Shown one piece after another: positions 23,343 to 35,163 of a stretch of 64,000 nucleotides of DNA. The DNA is taken from positions 1,302,001 to 1,366,000 of the forward strand of contig JAULSN010000006.1 of the NCBI GenBank assembly GCA_033439765.1, written 5' to 3'. Each line of letters begins with the position of its first letter. The first letter of the stretch is position 1. The notes beneath the pieces are model-generated. The model saw nothing but the letters and a program-made list of their open reading frames with translations. It did no database searches and had not been told where the DNA came from. The stretch is from Lasiosphaeria ovina (lineage: Eukaryota > Ascomycota > Sordariomycetes > Sordariales > Lasiosphaeriaceae). A program made the translations under genes and the position numbers.

Positions 23343-24073
23343 ATTGGCAGTTGGCGGCAGCGGATGGCTTTTCAATGTATATTCTTCCTGTATCATAACG
23401 AATGGGATAAATGGCGTTTCTTGATGATGATCATGGCTATATGTGTGCTGCTACGCAATGGTTATTTCAGCAGTCTTGAGCCACCAAGCAGACACATTGT
23501 CGACATGCATGCTCAATAGCAGTGACCAAGAGTTCCCATGTACATGCACATTCAACACATTTCACCATGGTCTTGCAACGGAGAGTGCATTGGTGAACGA
23601 ATCCTCCTAATGAAGAGCTAATGAAGAAACCATGACCTAAACTCAAGTTTCCGCTTATGGTATTTTTCGATTTCCCATTGTAAAGCCCTACCTCAGATCA
23701 ATCCAGTTTGCGCTCCTCGTCGTCTGGATAGTCACGATAGCCTTCGTGCGCCGACCGGTAAGAATCATACTTCGGTTTTCTATCCGCAGCTGGCTCTTCC
23801 TCAGTCTGCCGTCTCTCGTAGTCTCGATGATCACGATAACCTTCGTGCGCCGACCGGTAAAGAATCACCCTCTGGCCCCCTCTTGACATACGGCCCTTCT
23901 TCAGACTGCCGTCCCTCGTACTTATACAACTCCGAGGTTTCCCCATACCCCCGGCTTTCACTACGCCGCCGAGCCTGATTATCTCCCAGGCTCTCGCCAG
24001 GTTATCGACCACGTTCCCAATGCTTGGGTAGATTGAATTTGGAATATTCCTCCTGCCGTTGTCGAGTCGACTC
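23343..24073. other. 3' flank of CBP20 with coding-like sequence
   Basis: Between mL60 and CBP20, which are convergent. On the minus strand the region next to the CBP20 stop still reads like protein: 23 open codons in the CBP20 frame down to a TAA at 24004-24002, then a separate ORF (about 24012-23698) with two copies of YRSAHEGYRD. See findings. Nothing is evident nearer to mL60. Confidence 0.45.
23728..23867 (-). repeat. Two direct repeats encoding YRSAHEGYRD
   Basis: The segment around 23728-23767 recurs with few changes at about 23826-23867 (spacing about 98 bp); both contain ccttcgtgcgccgaccggta on the + strand. In the minus-strand ORF each copy encodes YRSAHEGYRD. Confidence 0.75.
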
Positions 24074-24903
24074 CTATCTCAACCGCCCATATTCGGCCTG
24101 GCGATCTCCGCCGCGTTCCGCATCCTTGAGCCGCTCGGCTTGCTGTATCGCTCTGCCGATGCCGCCGCGCCCCTCGTCGTAGTCTTCGCGGTACTCGTCC
24201 CGCACCTGGCCTCCCGACTTTCCGCGTCCGTACTGTCGGCCCTCTTCGAAACCCGGGTCCAAGTCGGTGCGGATGATGCGCTCGTCCAGCTTGGTGCCGC
24301 CAATGTACTTCATGCAGTCCAGGGCGTCCTGGTGTGTGTAGTACTCGACGAAGCAGAACCCGCACGGCGTCTTGTTGAAGCGGTCGAGGCCCATCACCAG
24401 GCGCTTGATCTCGCCGCACTTGGAGAAGAGCTCGTATACTTGCTCTTCCGTCGTGTAGAATGACCTGTCAAGCAGCAAGGGGCACGCAAAGCCACACGTG
24501 AGTCTTTGGACAGTCTTGCCTGCCCCCTAGCCCATAAAAGGCCGTCGGAGGGTGGTGTGGCACGGATTCGCATTACTTACAGGTTCCCGACATAGAGCGT
24601 CGTCGCATCCTTGAGCGGGTCCTCTGCTGGCGGCTCCGGCTGTGTATTAGTATCTTCGTCTCCATCACGGTGGTCCCTCTCGGGTCGCCGGCGCTGTTTC
24701 TAAACGGCAGTACAGAAGTCAAAGGTTAGCATTGTTCTGTCCGTCTTTATGTAGCTTCCTCCAGATATCCCATGGGATGCGGCGGGCGGGCGGCTGTGGG
24801 GGCGAAATCGCCATCTTTGAAACAGACGAGGCAGTCTTACTCGGTTGCTAAAGTAGGCGCTAGGCTTGTCGAGCCGATCTACGGTGCTTCGGTCCCCTCT
24901 CAT
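24074..24903 (-). CDS. cbp20: Nuclear cap-binding protein subunit 2 (CBP20)
   Basis: Minus-strand exons 24903-24841, 24699-24581 and 24464-24074 give 190 aa. CBP20 binds the m7G cap of nuclear transcripts together with CBP80. It has one RRM: RNP2-like [15 protein letters not shown], then [20 protein letters not shown] and the RNP1-like [14 protein letters not shown], followed by the family segment [21 protein letters not shown], which orders upon cap binding. The basic N-terminus [20 protein letters not shown], with a Tyr in the cap-stacking region, is also conserved. The tail is Arg/Gly/Asp-rich and stops at GRLR. Coding-like sequence continues beyond that stop. The gene is divergent from Nup82. 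Confidence 0.93.
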
Positions 24904-25564
24904 GGTGTGGAAATGTGAGTGCGTCCAATAAGAAAGATGGGCGACAAAAAAAGCTGTGCAAGTTAGACGGGTTCGAGGTTGTTGCAATGTTCAGAGAAGT
25001 AGCCAGGGTGGGTCCGTCGCGGGCGCGAATGCGAATGCACGAAAAGGGATTCCTTGCAGGTGTGCACTCAGCACTGTAACGACTGCCAATTCGGGTTTGA
25101 CGTGAGCCGTGGTGTGGATTGGAAGTCGCGTTGTGTCCATTAACAGTCGGGGCGCTCCAGCGCGGCGGCTGAAACGAAATTTATTTAGCGCGACCTGGTA
25201 GCTGGCCCGCCCTAAACCCAAGTACACGCCCGCCTGGAAACTGCCAACTGCCCGGCGAGTTTGGCGAGGCTGAGCCCGCTAAACCGGGCGGCGTGTCCAA
25301 CCGCTCCAGGCTTCTTTCTCCCAGCCAACGGGGGCCAAAAGTTGCCATAGGAGCTCACCTAAAGCATCCCTGAAAGAAAGAAGCTCCGGGATCCAATGCG
25401 ACATTCTTTGCAGCAGCGCACCTCACACCCGCCAAAACCTTTTGCAATTAATTATTTGCTGTGGCATCTTTATTCACCCCCTCGCAAACCATAATAACAT
25501 TACTGTTTTTACTCAAGCAGCCCCCGTCGCAAACACTGTCTGGTAATATCACGCCCAGATCCAG
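24904..25564. other. Divergent promoter region (cbp20 / nup82)
   Basis: A 661 bp region between divergent starts. No additional ORF with support and no clear TATA box. Confidence 0.4.
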
Positions 25565-28404
25565 ATGCCGAGGATCAAAAGCTTTGCGCCGAGCTGGCTC
25601 AACGAGCCAGCTCCGGCTCATAAGCTGTTCGAGCCGTCGATCGACGACATCAAGCTCCCTGCCTCGCTCGCATACTCCAGAAAGGCCAAGCCAGGCCCAC
25701 GGCGGACCATCGCGAAGCGTGGGACCGAGATCTTTGTGGCCGTGGGCAAGCAGATCCGTTGGGGCGACCTCGCCCATCTCAAAGAATCCTGGGAATCGCA
25801 GCATTCACGTAGCGGCACTGCTGCTGCAGGTGCTGCAGGTGGCGCTGCTAGAGTGCGCATTAAGAGAGAGGACTCGGATGGCTCGTTTGAGATTTACGAC
25901 GAGGAAGCCACTAGTGGGAATGGCCATCCAGGCGGGCTTGCTGAAGGCTATCGAGTACGTGCGCTCCCTTCCTGCCTCCCTACCTACCTACCTACCTACC
26001 TACCTACCTCAACGTGCTTGACTGACCACGCGACTCGCTGCAGACTCTGAAAACGCCCGTGGCCGACGAGATTCGCGAGCTGATCATCAGCCCGCAGGAG
26101 GACTTACTCGCCGTTCTTACGTCGCATACCGTACACATCTGCATGCTGCCCGACTCTTCTCACCTGCACACCAAAGATTCCGCGCCCTTCAAGCCAAAGT
26201 TCTGGACGCTGGGGCCGACGACGCACGTAACCTCGCGCTCAGCGGTTGCGTCGGCATTATGGCACCCCCTAGGCGTGAACGGCTCGTCGCTGGTGACGGT
26301 CACGCAGGACGCCGTGGTGCGAGTCTGGGAGCTGTCGACAACTGACCGCTGGTCGTTTGATTCGCCGTCGCTTGCCATTGACCTGAAGAGACTAGCCGAC
26401 GGAACCTATCTGGACCAGGACTTCAGTGCGTCTACATCGACCACCAACAAGGCCTTCTCGCCCGATTCGTTCGACATGGAAGTTGCCGCCGCGTGCTTTC
26501 CTGGCCGCGGGTCGGGCGGCTGGTCCTCCATGACTCTGTGGATCGCCATGGTCGGCGGCGATATATACGCGCTCTGCCCCCTACTGCCCCAGAGCTGGGC
26601 CCCGCCTCCCACCCTGATCCCGTCTCTCTCCGTCTCCATAGTTGCCAAAGTGGCAGCTACCGAAGACGACCCCCAGGTTCCCCAAGACGACCCCCAAGTT
26701 TCCCAAGACGCCAAGGTTCTGGCTCAGCAGCAGCTCGAGTGGATGTCGGACCTCGACAACCAGGATCCGAAGCTGGTCGAGGGTGCTTTCGGGGAGCCCT
26801 CGGTCGAGGTCTATACGCGCCCCTCCCGGCCAGGTCTGGTCCCGAGGCTGCAGGGCCCCTTCCAGTTCGACCTCAACCCGGACGACGAGGGAGACGAGGA
26901 GGTCGAGCTGAAGGACATATTTGTGATTGGAGAAAAGATCAACACGATCGATTTAATGTTTGGTGAAGAGGATGAGCTGGACGTCGGCGGCTACGACCAA
27001 GACGGCCTGTCGCTCTCGGTCGTCTGCCTCCTCTCCACGAGCGGGCAGGTCAAGATCTGTCTCGACATTGACGGAGTCCAGGCCCAGTGGCTCCCGCCTC
27101 GAAACAAGACGAGGTCCCCATTGTTTACGCCGGCGCCCAAGCAGCAGTCGCTACTCACATTCCAGACGTTTGACACAGTCAAGCCTGCCGAAGTAAACCC
27201 CGACGGCTGGCCCATGTTTAGCGAAGACATCACGTCGCGCTATGCTTTCTACGTCACGCACGCCGCTGGCATTACCTATGTTTCCCTCGCGCCCTGGGTA
27301 TTCCGACTTGAGAGCGAGCTCCAGAGCGAATCCGAGGCGGGGGCTGAGTTCCGCATCGACCTGCTGGTGAAAGGACAGGGGTCGGAGAGGGAGCGCATCT
27401 ACACGCAGCAACGTGGCCAACACGTGCTTGCCGCAGCCACGGCCATGAGGGATCCCGATCTCGGCTACTTTGTGCTGTCGGCAACACACCACGACCCTAT
27501 TGCCCTGTTCTTTGATGTCCCCGAGCTCGACGCTGGCTCGGGCCCTCAAGAGCCTGCCCAGCTGCTCCTCGAGCAACGGGAGCCGTCACAGCCACTGACT
27601 GTATGGGAGCCCCGGCCGCTTTTCCACCCGTCAGAGGCTCTTGACCACGGCAGCGGCCTCCCTACTTGGTTGGATCACCTCAAGACTGGCAAGAGGCGCC
27701 CGCTGGTGCAGCAACAAGTCCGTCTCTCGCTGGCGACGCTCGAGGTCTTCACGGAAGGGCACCGCCTCGTTAGTTCCGAGGTGTTTGAGCTCAACAACGC
27801 GGTGGCCGAGCTGTTCCGCAAGTGCCAGGCGCTGCAGTTCGATCTGAGGGAACAGATTGGCAAGGCAAACGAGGTGAGACAGCGCATCGAGACCATCACG
27901 GGATACGACTCGGCAGACGATGACGAGCCGGTCTCGGACAACATGGTCATCAAGATGCGGCTGCGGGAAGCGCAGCGCAGGCAGGAAGAGCTCAGCAAGA
28001 GAATGGAGAAGCTCCGGAGGAAGCTGGGGAGGGCCACGAGCCGCGAGCTCAGCGACAAGGAGAAGGCGTGGATGGAGGAGGTGCGGTCGCTCGAGAGCAG
28101 CATCTTGGGAGCCGGTGCGGAGGCGGACCAGCCGTCGTCGCCCTCGAGGACGAAGCAGCCGTGGAAACGATTCGAGGAGATTGAGTCTCTCCGAGACGCC
28201 TTGTTTACCCAGGTGGAACAGCTGCAGAAGAAGGGCAGCGGGGACGGGACCGGGGACGACACGGCTGGGCCCCCTGCCCTCAGTCTAAAGATCCCGGCGG
28301 AAATTCGCAAGGCCAAGTTTGCGCAGGTGATGGGCCTGCTCGAGCGCGAGACAGTACTGGTGGACGCAGTAAAATCCCGCCTGGAGAGACTGACGCTCGG
28401 ATAG
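25565..28404 (+). CDS. nup82: Nucleoporin Nup82
   Basis: Exons 25565-25954 and 26044-28404 give 916 aa; the intron contains a (CCTA)n repeat. Nup82 is the cytoplasmic-face pore component that anchors Nup159 and Nsp1 for mRNA export. Residues 1-600 read as a beta-propeller (for example EIRELIISPQEDLLAVLTSH, SALWHPLGVNGSSLVTVTQD and VRVWELSTTDRW). From about residue 700 the protein is heptad-rich coiled coil (VFELNNAVAELFRKCQALQF, then RLREAQRRQEELSKRMEKLR), as expected for Nup82. The start MPRIKSFAPSWLNEPAPAHK is the conserved N-terminus of filamentous-fungal orthologues. A short DDPQVPQ-type repeat lies near residue 335. Confidence 0.88.
25976..26010 (+). repeat. (CCTA)n microsatellite in the Nup82 intron
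   Basis: About eight tandem cctacc units immediately before the 3' splice site region. Confidence 0.9.
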
Positions 28405-28574
28405 GCCCCCATCCCCTTGCGTTCAAGTACAGTACAGCCACGTCGGGGCCTAGATAGCGAATAGAAATACAAAAAGTCTTGTCCTGAAGGCGGAAGGATG
28501 CACATGCACCAACAGCCCACCGTGTGTGCTTGTTGTTGCCCGTCCCCCGGGCAGGCTGGAGAGAAGGTAGTGAG

Positions 28575-28630
28575 GAGCACGAAAGGATGAGCACGAAGGG
28601 ATGAGCACGAAGGGATGAGCACGAAGGGAT
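28575..28630 (+). repeat. 14 bp tandem repeat, four copies
   Basis: Units gagcacgaaggGat; the first copy has an A in place of one G. Lies about 170 bp after the Nup82 stop. Confidence 0.9.
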
Positions 28631-28796
28631 TTGCCGTCGCACTACAGCCCTGTTGCGACGGTGTGGTCCGCGTTCATTCTCGCCAGGACAGGACATCAAT
28701 CCAGTGACCTGTTGCAGGAAGAAAATCAGAGATGCCGGGTCGGACCCCGATAGGGGCGGACGGACAGGAAAACGCAAAGCGGCCAAGGATGGGCGC

Positions 28797-28833
<37 letters not shown>

Positions 28834-30083
28834 TGACGGTAACCCGATGTGAGTTAATTTGCTTGTCAACCCGACCACAACAACTACTACGGCCGGCCTC
28901 CCCCCTTTTCTTTTTTTTTCTTGCCCTCATTTTCTGGCAGACCGAGTTAAAGCGCGTCTCAGTCGACTGCTGTTGTCGCCGTATACACGTGGTGCAAACC
29001 AAGTACAGTACCTACCTATCTAGGTCTGTAGGTAGGTGGCAAATACGGTCCGTGTTCGGTTTCGTAGTCAGGCCTCGGCGATTTCTCGAATGAGAATTAC
29101 AATTTTTTTTTTTTTTTTTCCTTTTCCTTTTTGGTCTTTTCCATTCCGCCTCAGCTACCTACCAAAGTCAACCATTCAGGCCCAATCAACCAGTGGTCGG
29201 AGCCCCATTTGCAACGACGGCTATTGCCGTACATCACGTCTGTTAGTGGGCTGCTGCTGCATGTCGAACCCCTTCACCCGCACGATTCTTTCTTTTCTTT
29301 TTCTTCTTTTCATAGGGCGCACAAATAGTGCCTCGTTGCCTCGCCCCGTTGCCCCAGGCCAGACCAGGCTAGCCAGCCCCTCCGGTCCCAATCTGGGCTT
29401 CCGGACCATACGGCCTGGACTGCACTGTTTATGTACCTATGTGATGGACGTACAGCGCCATTGCCGGTCAAGATGCGTCTCACCGTCGTGCAACATGCTA
29501 CCACGGTTTCCGTGGAATCTCATATGCCCGTGGGTTGAGTTGGATGTGCAACTTGCCAAAAGACGGACGCTGAGCTGGCCAGGACACGCTGCCTGCCTAC
29601 CTTACGCTACGCTGCCGCTCCTCTCCAAGCAAGTCGCCAGACCATATCGGCGTGCGACGTCCGGAGCCGGTGGCATGGCAAACTGCATATACCAGTGGTA
29701 TAGCTACCTCGCCGTGGCCAACAAGTTGCATGTTGCCATGGTTCTGCGGAACAGGTCCTGCGCGCTCTGGGCTCTGGGCTCTGGGCTCTGAGCTCTCTTT
29801 TCTTGATCTTTCACAGTAGACACACACCCCCTTCACCCTCACCCGCGTGCTCTCCCTCACACCATGGGCACGCACCATACCACTACCTCGCTGGTGATGT
29901 GATGTGGTGCACCCACCCGCGGCCGCTGTTGTTTGTCTTTCCCAGTGGGGGAACTCCGCGTTCGCCAAAACGGGCACTGTCATCAGCATCTAAGCATCAT
30001 CAACTCACACACGCACTCGTCCCCGTGCGTGCCGGAACGGGCGCCGTCGTGTGTTTGGCTGCGTCCTTCACCGTTTAGCCCCT

Positions 30084-30106
30084 CCCCCCCCCCCCCCCCC
30101 CCCCCC
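30084..30106 (+). repeat. Poly-C tract (23 nt)
   Basis: Uninterrupted C-run about 450 bp upstream of the 30,559 ATG. A second run of 19 C follows at 30245-30263. Confidence 0.95.
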
Positions 30107-30377
30107 ATCGCTCCGTCGTCCGCTTCGCCAAACGTAGCCACCTCAGGCGACGTGGGCGGCTCACCTTGCATGTTGCGTCCGCCTCACTTTTTTTCCTACT
30201 TGCTATTGAGCGCGTCGGCCCGGTTTTTTCTTCCTGTTCTTTGACCCCCCCCCCCCCCCCCCCGGGACCCCCCTATCCGTGCCCCCCAAAAACAAAAAAA
30301 AAAGAAAACGGTGATCACTCTCGGGTTCTGTCTGAGTCCTGTTGCCTGAGTCACCGTCCGAAAAGACGCGCCGGCGG

Positions 30378-30385
30378 CATATAAG
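30378..30385 (+). promoter_or_regulatory. TATA-like element upstream of the 30,559 gene
   Basis: The string catataag lies about 175 bp before the ATG and downstream of the poly-C runs. It is assigned by position only. Confidence 0.4.
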
Positions 30386-30558
30386 TAGGCTTCTCTGCCT
30401 CCCCCCTGGCCCAAAACACTCGCCGAGAGGAAAAGAGGAAAGCCGAAGCCTGCTCTTCTCGTCTACGGGGGTCGGATGTCCAGCAGCAAATGATAGTTCC
30501 CGTCTTCCGTCTCGACCTGGCTCCAAATATCTTACTATTAGCTACCCACCGGTCCAAA

Positions 30559-32163
30559 ATGGCTCCCGTGACCTCGGGCTCCCCCCTGGACCTGCGTTCT
30601 CAGACGATTGGTGAGTAGCGCTCTGTGGCTGTCGTGCGGCCAGCAAGCTGCATAGATATTGCCCTCTCCCACTGGCTGGCCCCCTCACCAGCTGCCGGTC
30701 TCCCTCTCATGTGACCCGTCTCGTGGCTGATGGTCCCTTTTTGTCTACACAGAGAACTGCAGGTTCTTCAGCCGTCCGGATGCCGTCCTCTCCCTGGTCA
30801 TTGCCAAAGAGCCCCTCGGCAACTACAAGGCCGTGGTGTTGAGGGCCGAAGATGGCCAGCGGGAGGCGCTCCTGTCCGAGACGGGCGCAAACGCCTCCGA
30901 GGCAGTGCAGGCGCTCCATGTCAAGTCGGCCGAAGCCGTCCAGAACTACATTGCCACAAACGGGTTCGAGTTTGTCCCGATCCTGAAGAAGCGGGCTGCC
31001 AAGGCGCCGGCGGACCACAATGCCGTGGACGACGACGGCGGTGAGGATGGCGAAGACGCCGGCCATGGTGAAGGCGGCAGCGACAACGAGTCCGTCTTCT
31101 CGGGGTCGGCCACGTCCACCGTGACCATGTCCGAGGAGGCGGGCTCGGCGTGCGAGTCGCTGTCCGACGACGAGACCGTGTCGGTTAGCTCAGCTGCTCG
31201 GCGGCCATCGAAACGCAGCTCCAGGGGCGCGGCAAAGAAGAAGTCCAAGTCGGCCAAGAATGACTCGGCCAAGTCCAAGGCGGCGCGGCGGTCACGCTCA
31301 GAGTCCCCGTCGCAGTTCAGGTCGAGGTCGCCATCTCAGCCACCGTCCCAGTCGTCGTCTCAGTGCCTCTCGTGCGTCAATGACTCGGAAGAAGAATTAG
31401 ACGACGACGTGGGCGCTGCCACCGCCCCCGGCACCGGCCCTCGGCCGAGCCCGCCGCGCTTCAGATTCCCCCGCGGCCGCGGTCCGCCTCCACCGCCTCC
31501 TCCAGGCTGGCAGAACGCGCCGCCACCTCCAATGGGCTGGCAGGGCGGGCCGTTCGCTCCGCAGCCAGCCTCGCACATTCCGGGGTTCAAGTACATACAG
31601 CCGCTCGCCGGGCAGACGGCGTCGCCCCAGCCCAGGGGCCCTCTGTCAGATCACTCTCCTGCTCAGGGAGGGCCCGTTCTTGCCAAGCCGGAGCGGCCCA
31701 TGTATAACAACAACATCAATAACAACCCAAGTAGTCCTCCCTATTTCAATATGCCTATGCCTATGCCTATGCCTATGCCCATGTCGCCGGTCACGCCCAC
31801 CGAGATGCTCTACCCCGTCCGCCTGGTCATCAAGTGGCGCGGACACGGCGAGCAGCGCGCGCTGGAGCTGGCGCGGCTGTCGGTCAGCGGCATCCAGGAG
31901 GCAGCCGTCAGCTACATCCGCCGGCAGCCGGGCGTGTTCCAGAACGTGCAGCCGCACGAGCTGCTGCCCAGCCGGCTATGGGCCCTACGCGCCACCGTCC
32001 GCTCCGCCACCATTGACGGCGAGCAGTACGACATCAGCGGCTACCAGGGCGACCAGCTGCACCACCTAGTCGACTGCTCGGCGGCGTCGTCGTCGGGCTC
32101 GTCTACGCCTCCTGGTGCTGCCGCTGCCGCTGCCGCTGCCGCTGCCGCTGCCGCTGCCTCCTC

Positions 32164-32200
<37 letters not shown>

Positions 32201-32446
32201 AAGACGCCGCGCTTCGACGTCCACGTCGAAACCATGACCATGCCTCCCCGCACCGCTGTAGCCCACCCGGGCGGCCCAACCTCGCCCAACGGCTTCCCGT
32301 CCATGCCGCACCCGCAGCAGCATCAGCACCAGCACCAGCACCAGCACCAGCAGATGCCCCTCTCTGCCCCAGTCCCGGCGCCCCCGACGGGAGGGCCGGG
32401 TATTCCGGACTCCATGCCGCTCTATGCCAAGGCCTCGCGTCAGTGA
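30559..32446 (+). CDS. Unrecognised protein with acidic/RS linker and several homopeptide tracts
   Basis: Exons 30559-30610 and 30753-32446 give 581 aa. Residues 1-95 form one folded-looking block (RFFSRPDAVLSLVIAKEPLG and SAEAVQNYIATNGFEFVPIL). Residues about 100-225 are acidic, then Ser/Lys/Arg-rich with RSRSESPSQ-type repeats. A Pro/Gly-rich section follows, with an MP dipeptide repeat near 350. A second compact block lies at about 371-455 (YPVRLVIKWRGHGE, ALELARLSVSGIQEAAVSYI, YDISGYQGDQLHHLVDC). The C-terminus has poly-Ala (about 472-485), poly-Gln (about 489-500) and a Gln/His repeat (about 541-551). I do not recognise either block. The composition suggests a nuclear regulatory or RNA-associated protein; that is inference. 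Confidence 0.75.
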
Positions 32447-32502
32447 AGAGCGAGTGATTTCCACCAGACGACTGCATGTATGTGCTAGTCTGTTCGCTGG
32501 CC

Positions 32503-32522
32503 GGGGGGGGGGGGGGGGGGGG
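32503..32522 (+). repeat. Poly-G tract (20 nt)
   Basis: Starts 57 bp after the stop codon of the 30,559 gene, inside its likely 3' UTR. Confidence 0.95.
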
Positions 32523-35128
32523 TTGGGGAGTGGTCTGAATAGCCCGGATTCGGAGGGAGGCACAAGAGTACGCCGGGTGTGGAAAGGAGAGTGTGTTTCC
32601 TTCATCTTTGACTTTCCGTTTTTTTTACGAAATCAACTTGACAGTTGTGTTCTCTTTCTGTGTCACTCTGTTTCTTTGGCCTCGACTCCCCCATTTCTCA
32701 CCCACCTCACCCACCTCACCCATACACAATACGCATGCTCGTAGCATAAGCGGACCCGGATTTCTTTTGTATTTCTTTTCTGTTAAAAGAAAAAAATGGC
32801 ATCTTCAGAAAAAAAAAAGGAAAGGTCAAAAACGGAGCGGGATAAACAAACACACAAGAACAACCACAACAACAACAACAACAACAACAACAACACATGC
32901 ATTGGACACAAAGAGTGAGCAAGTAAATCAATAGCAATACACAATACACAACGTTTCCCCCCACCCTCACACCCCTCCCCCTCCTTGCACAAGCACGAGC
33001 ACGAACATGAACCCAAAGCACGCACAGCATGCCAGATCGAACCATGCCATAGTCACACATACACACACATGCGCACACACATCTCAGCCCGGTCTTTCTA
33101 CCCGAGGGCGTAGCCCGACATCATCTGCCTGCGCGTCTGCATGCTAGCCCGGTTACCGGGGAGTCTTTGGCCGTGATGTCTGTCCGTTGACGGATGGGTA
33201 GATTAATGGAAGTGTGGAGGTGATGTGTTCGTGGCTACCCAGCCTTTCAACAGGCTGGCCCCGACATGAGCTACCATGGCCTTTTCCACAGTAGACGGAG
33301 ACCTGTGTTGCGTGTGTTGTTATGTTTGAGCAAGAGAGATCTTATCATCATTAAACCTGGGGAGACGAAGAAGAAGAATAGGAGGAAGAGGGGCCATGAT
33401 GTGACGGCATGAAACGTCACACATTACACGACACGACACGACACGACACGACACGCGCGCAAGACCATACAGTAGTAGTAATGCGAGCCGGTTTACTTCT
33501 CGTTCTTGCAGGATATGAAGGCTCACTCACTGGCCATACACTTCCGTCCCATATTATTATTTCGTTCCTACTGCTGACACCACTGCGCCGCGAGAATGAT
33601 GTACCGTACCTATCGACTGGTCCGCCATCTCCATGCGCATCAGAATCAGGCCCGGATTCCGGGCTCGAGGGAAATGGTTGCACTACATCATCCAACCATG
33701 CCCGTGTTTCCCCCACGACTCTGCCAGCTTCGAAAAGGGCCATGTCGTTCGAGCATGGGCTGTGCTCAGCCATGTGGTATAATAACGCGCAAGAGGGTTT
33801 TTACTTTACTGAGGCCCCAGCACGCTGCAAATCCGGGCGTTTGTTTTGGTAATAAGGGGGGGCCGGGGGGTTGAGCTATTTTCTTGCTTTTCCTTTGACA
33901 ACACACACACACAAACAAAATCCCTCCCTCCCCACGGCGGGGATGTGGTCAGACTACCTCCATTACGTTAAGAAAGAAAAATGGGTTAATTGAGCCTTGA
34001 TAGCTCCGTAAAAGGCAGCCAGCCCGGCTGTTCCCGATCTCCTCGGAGATCAAGATGTCTTGTTTTCCAGGCACGGGTCAGGCCAGGCGAGGTCAGGTGA
34101 GGTCAGCCTTGGGAATCTGGTTCGACAACAGAAACAGAAACAAGTAGAAACCACCACGCCAGCCTCACCGCCGTTCCGTCAACAGGAAGACGGGAGAAAA
34201 AAATATCAAAAAAGACGGCTAAAACAGGGTTGACGGTATTTTGTGTCACCGCGAGGCAAACGCTTTTTGTCTGCCAATGCTTCTCACATCCACCGCTGCT
34301 GGCCACAGATAATTCGTTTCGTAGCGTGAAGCCGCAGCCAGCCATCCAGCCAGCCAGCCAGCCAGCCAGCCCTGAATGCTTTAACGGACCGAGTGGGAAT
34401 AGACCACACTGGTAACGAACAGCCTTGTATATAGGTTGATAGGTAACCTAAAACTGGCATTGAAGTAAGTTGGAAACGTGCTATTTTTATTTTTTTTGCC
34501 GCTGCCGATCTCCGGGTGGGGCCGCCGATCTACGCCGATCCGAGGCAAGGGACGGGGCGGGGGGGGGGGTTAATAGGGGGCCACCGAAACGACGATCGTG
34601 ATCTGCAATTCGAGGCGGCCTAGTCCGTATCTACCGAGTAAAGTGGCAAAGTGCAAGTGCAGCCTCACTCAGATAACCAACTCAACTCAACTCAGCTCAA
34701 CTCAACGACAACCCACAACTCATCGATAACCCACAACTCACCAAGCCCCAATACACCGTTTCATAAACTAGTGGTGGACTCTTCCATACCCTCGCAGAAC
34801 AAGCCAGGTGCCCCCTGTTAAGAAAACGGTGTCCCTTAAGGCTCAAGGGTCTCTGCCTTGACCACCAGTCTAGCCGAGACGGAGGAACCTACCATCTAAT
34901 TAGATAGACAAACCAATGAAATAGAACGAAGAACCACCACAAAGAAAAGAAAAAGAATTCAGCGCTCGTGACTGTGACCAACTGCCTAGACATGACATCT
35001 CAACTCCCAAAGGACCTCAACCCCTAAAACAAGTTAGGAAGGGAAACTCTCCCCGATGGCCGGGTTATCAACAAGACCGAGATTTCAGCTACCAGCTATA
35101 ACAAAGAATTCAAGCACTAGCCCAAAAT

Positions 35129-35130
<2 letters not shown>

Positions 35131-35163
<33 letters not shown>
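35131..35163 (+). repeat. (AAC)n microsatellite
   Basis: About eleven uninterrupted aac/caa triplets. Confidence 0.9.

Larger units (their letters stand above)
28405..30558. other. Long intergenic region, Nup82 to 30.56 kb gene
   Basis: Holds a 4 x 14 bp tandem repeat, a (CTG)n tract (28800-28828), a T-tract (29103-29120) and two poly-C runs close to the next gene. A 251-codon ORF (29036-29791) spans it but is Cys/Phe-rich, without splice or family support, and is rejected. The last kilobase is probably promoter and long 5' UTR of the next gene. Confidence 0.45.

Noticed and set aside
27675..28622. 315-codon ORF antisense to the Nup82 coiled coil
   Set aside because: Ser-rich mirror of Glu/Lys/Arg-rich coiled-coil codons; no independent support.
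29036..29791. 251-codon plus-strand ORF between Nup82 and the 30.56 kb gene
   Set aside because: Composition is Cys/Phe/Arg-rich and erratic, it crosses a poly-T tract, and there is no splice or family support. It is a chance ORF in repeat-rich DNA.
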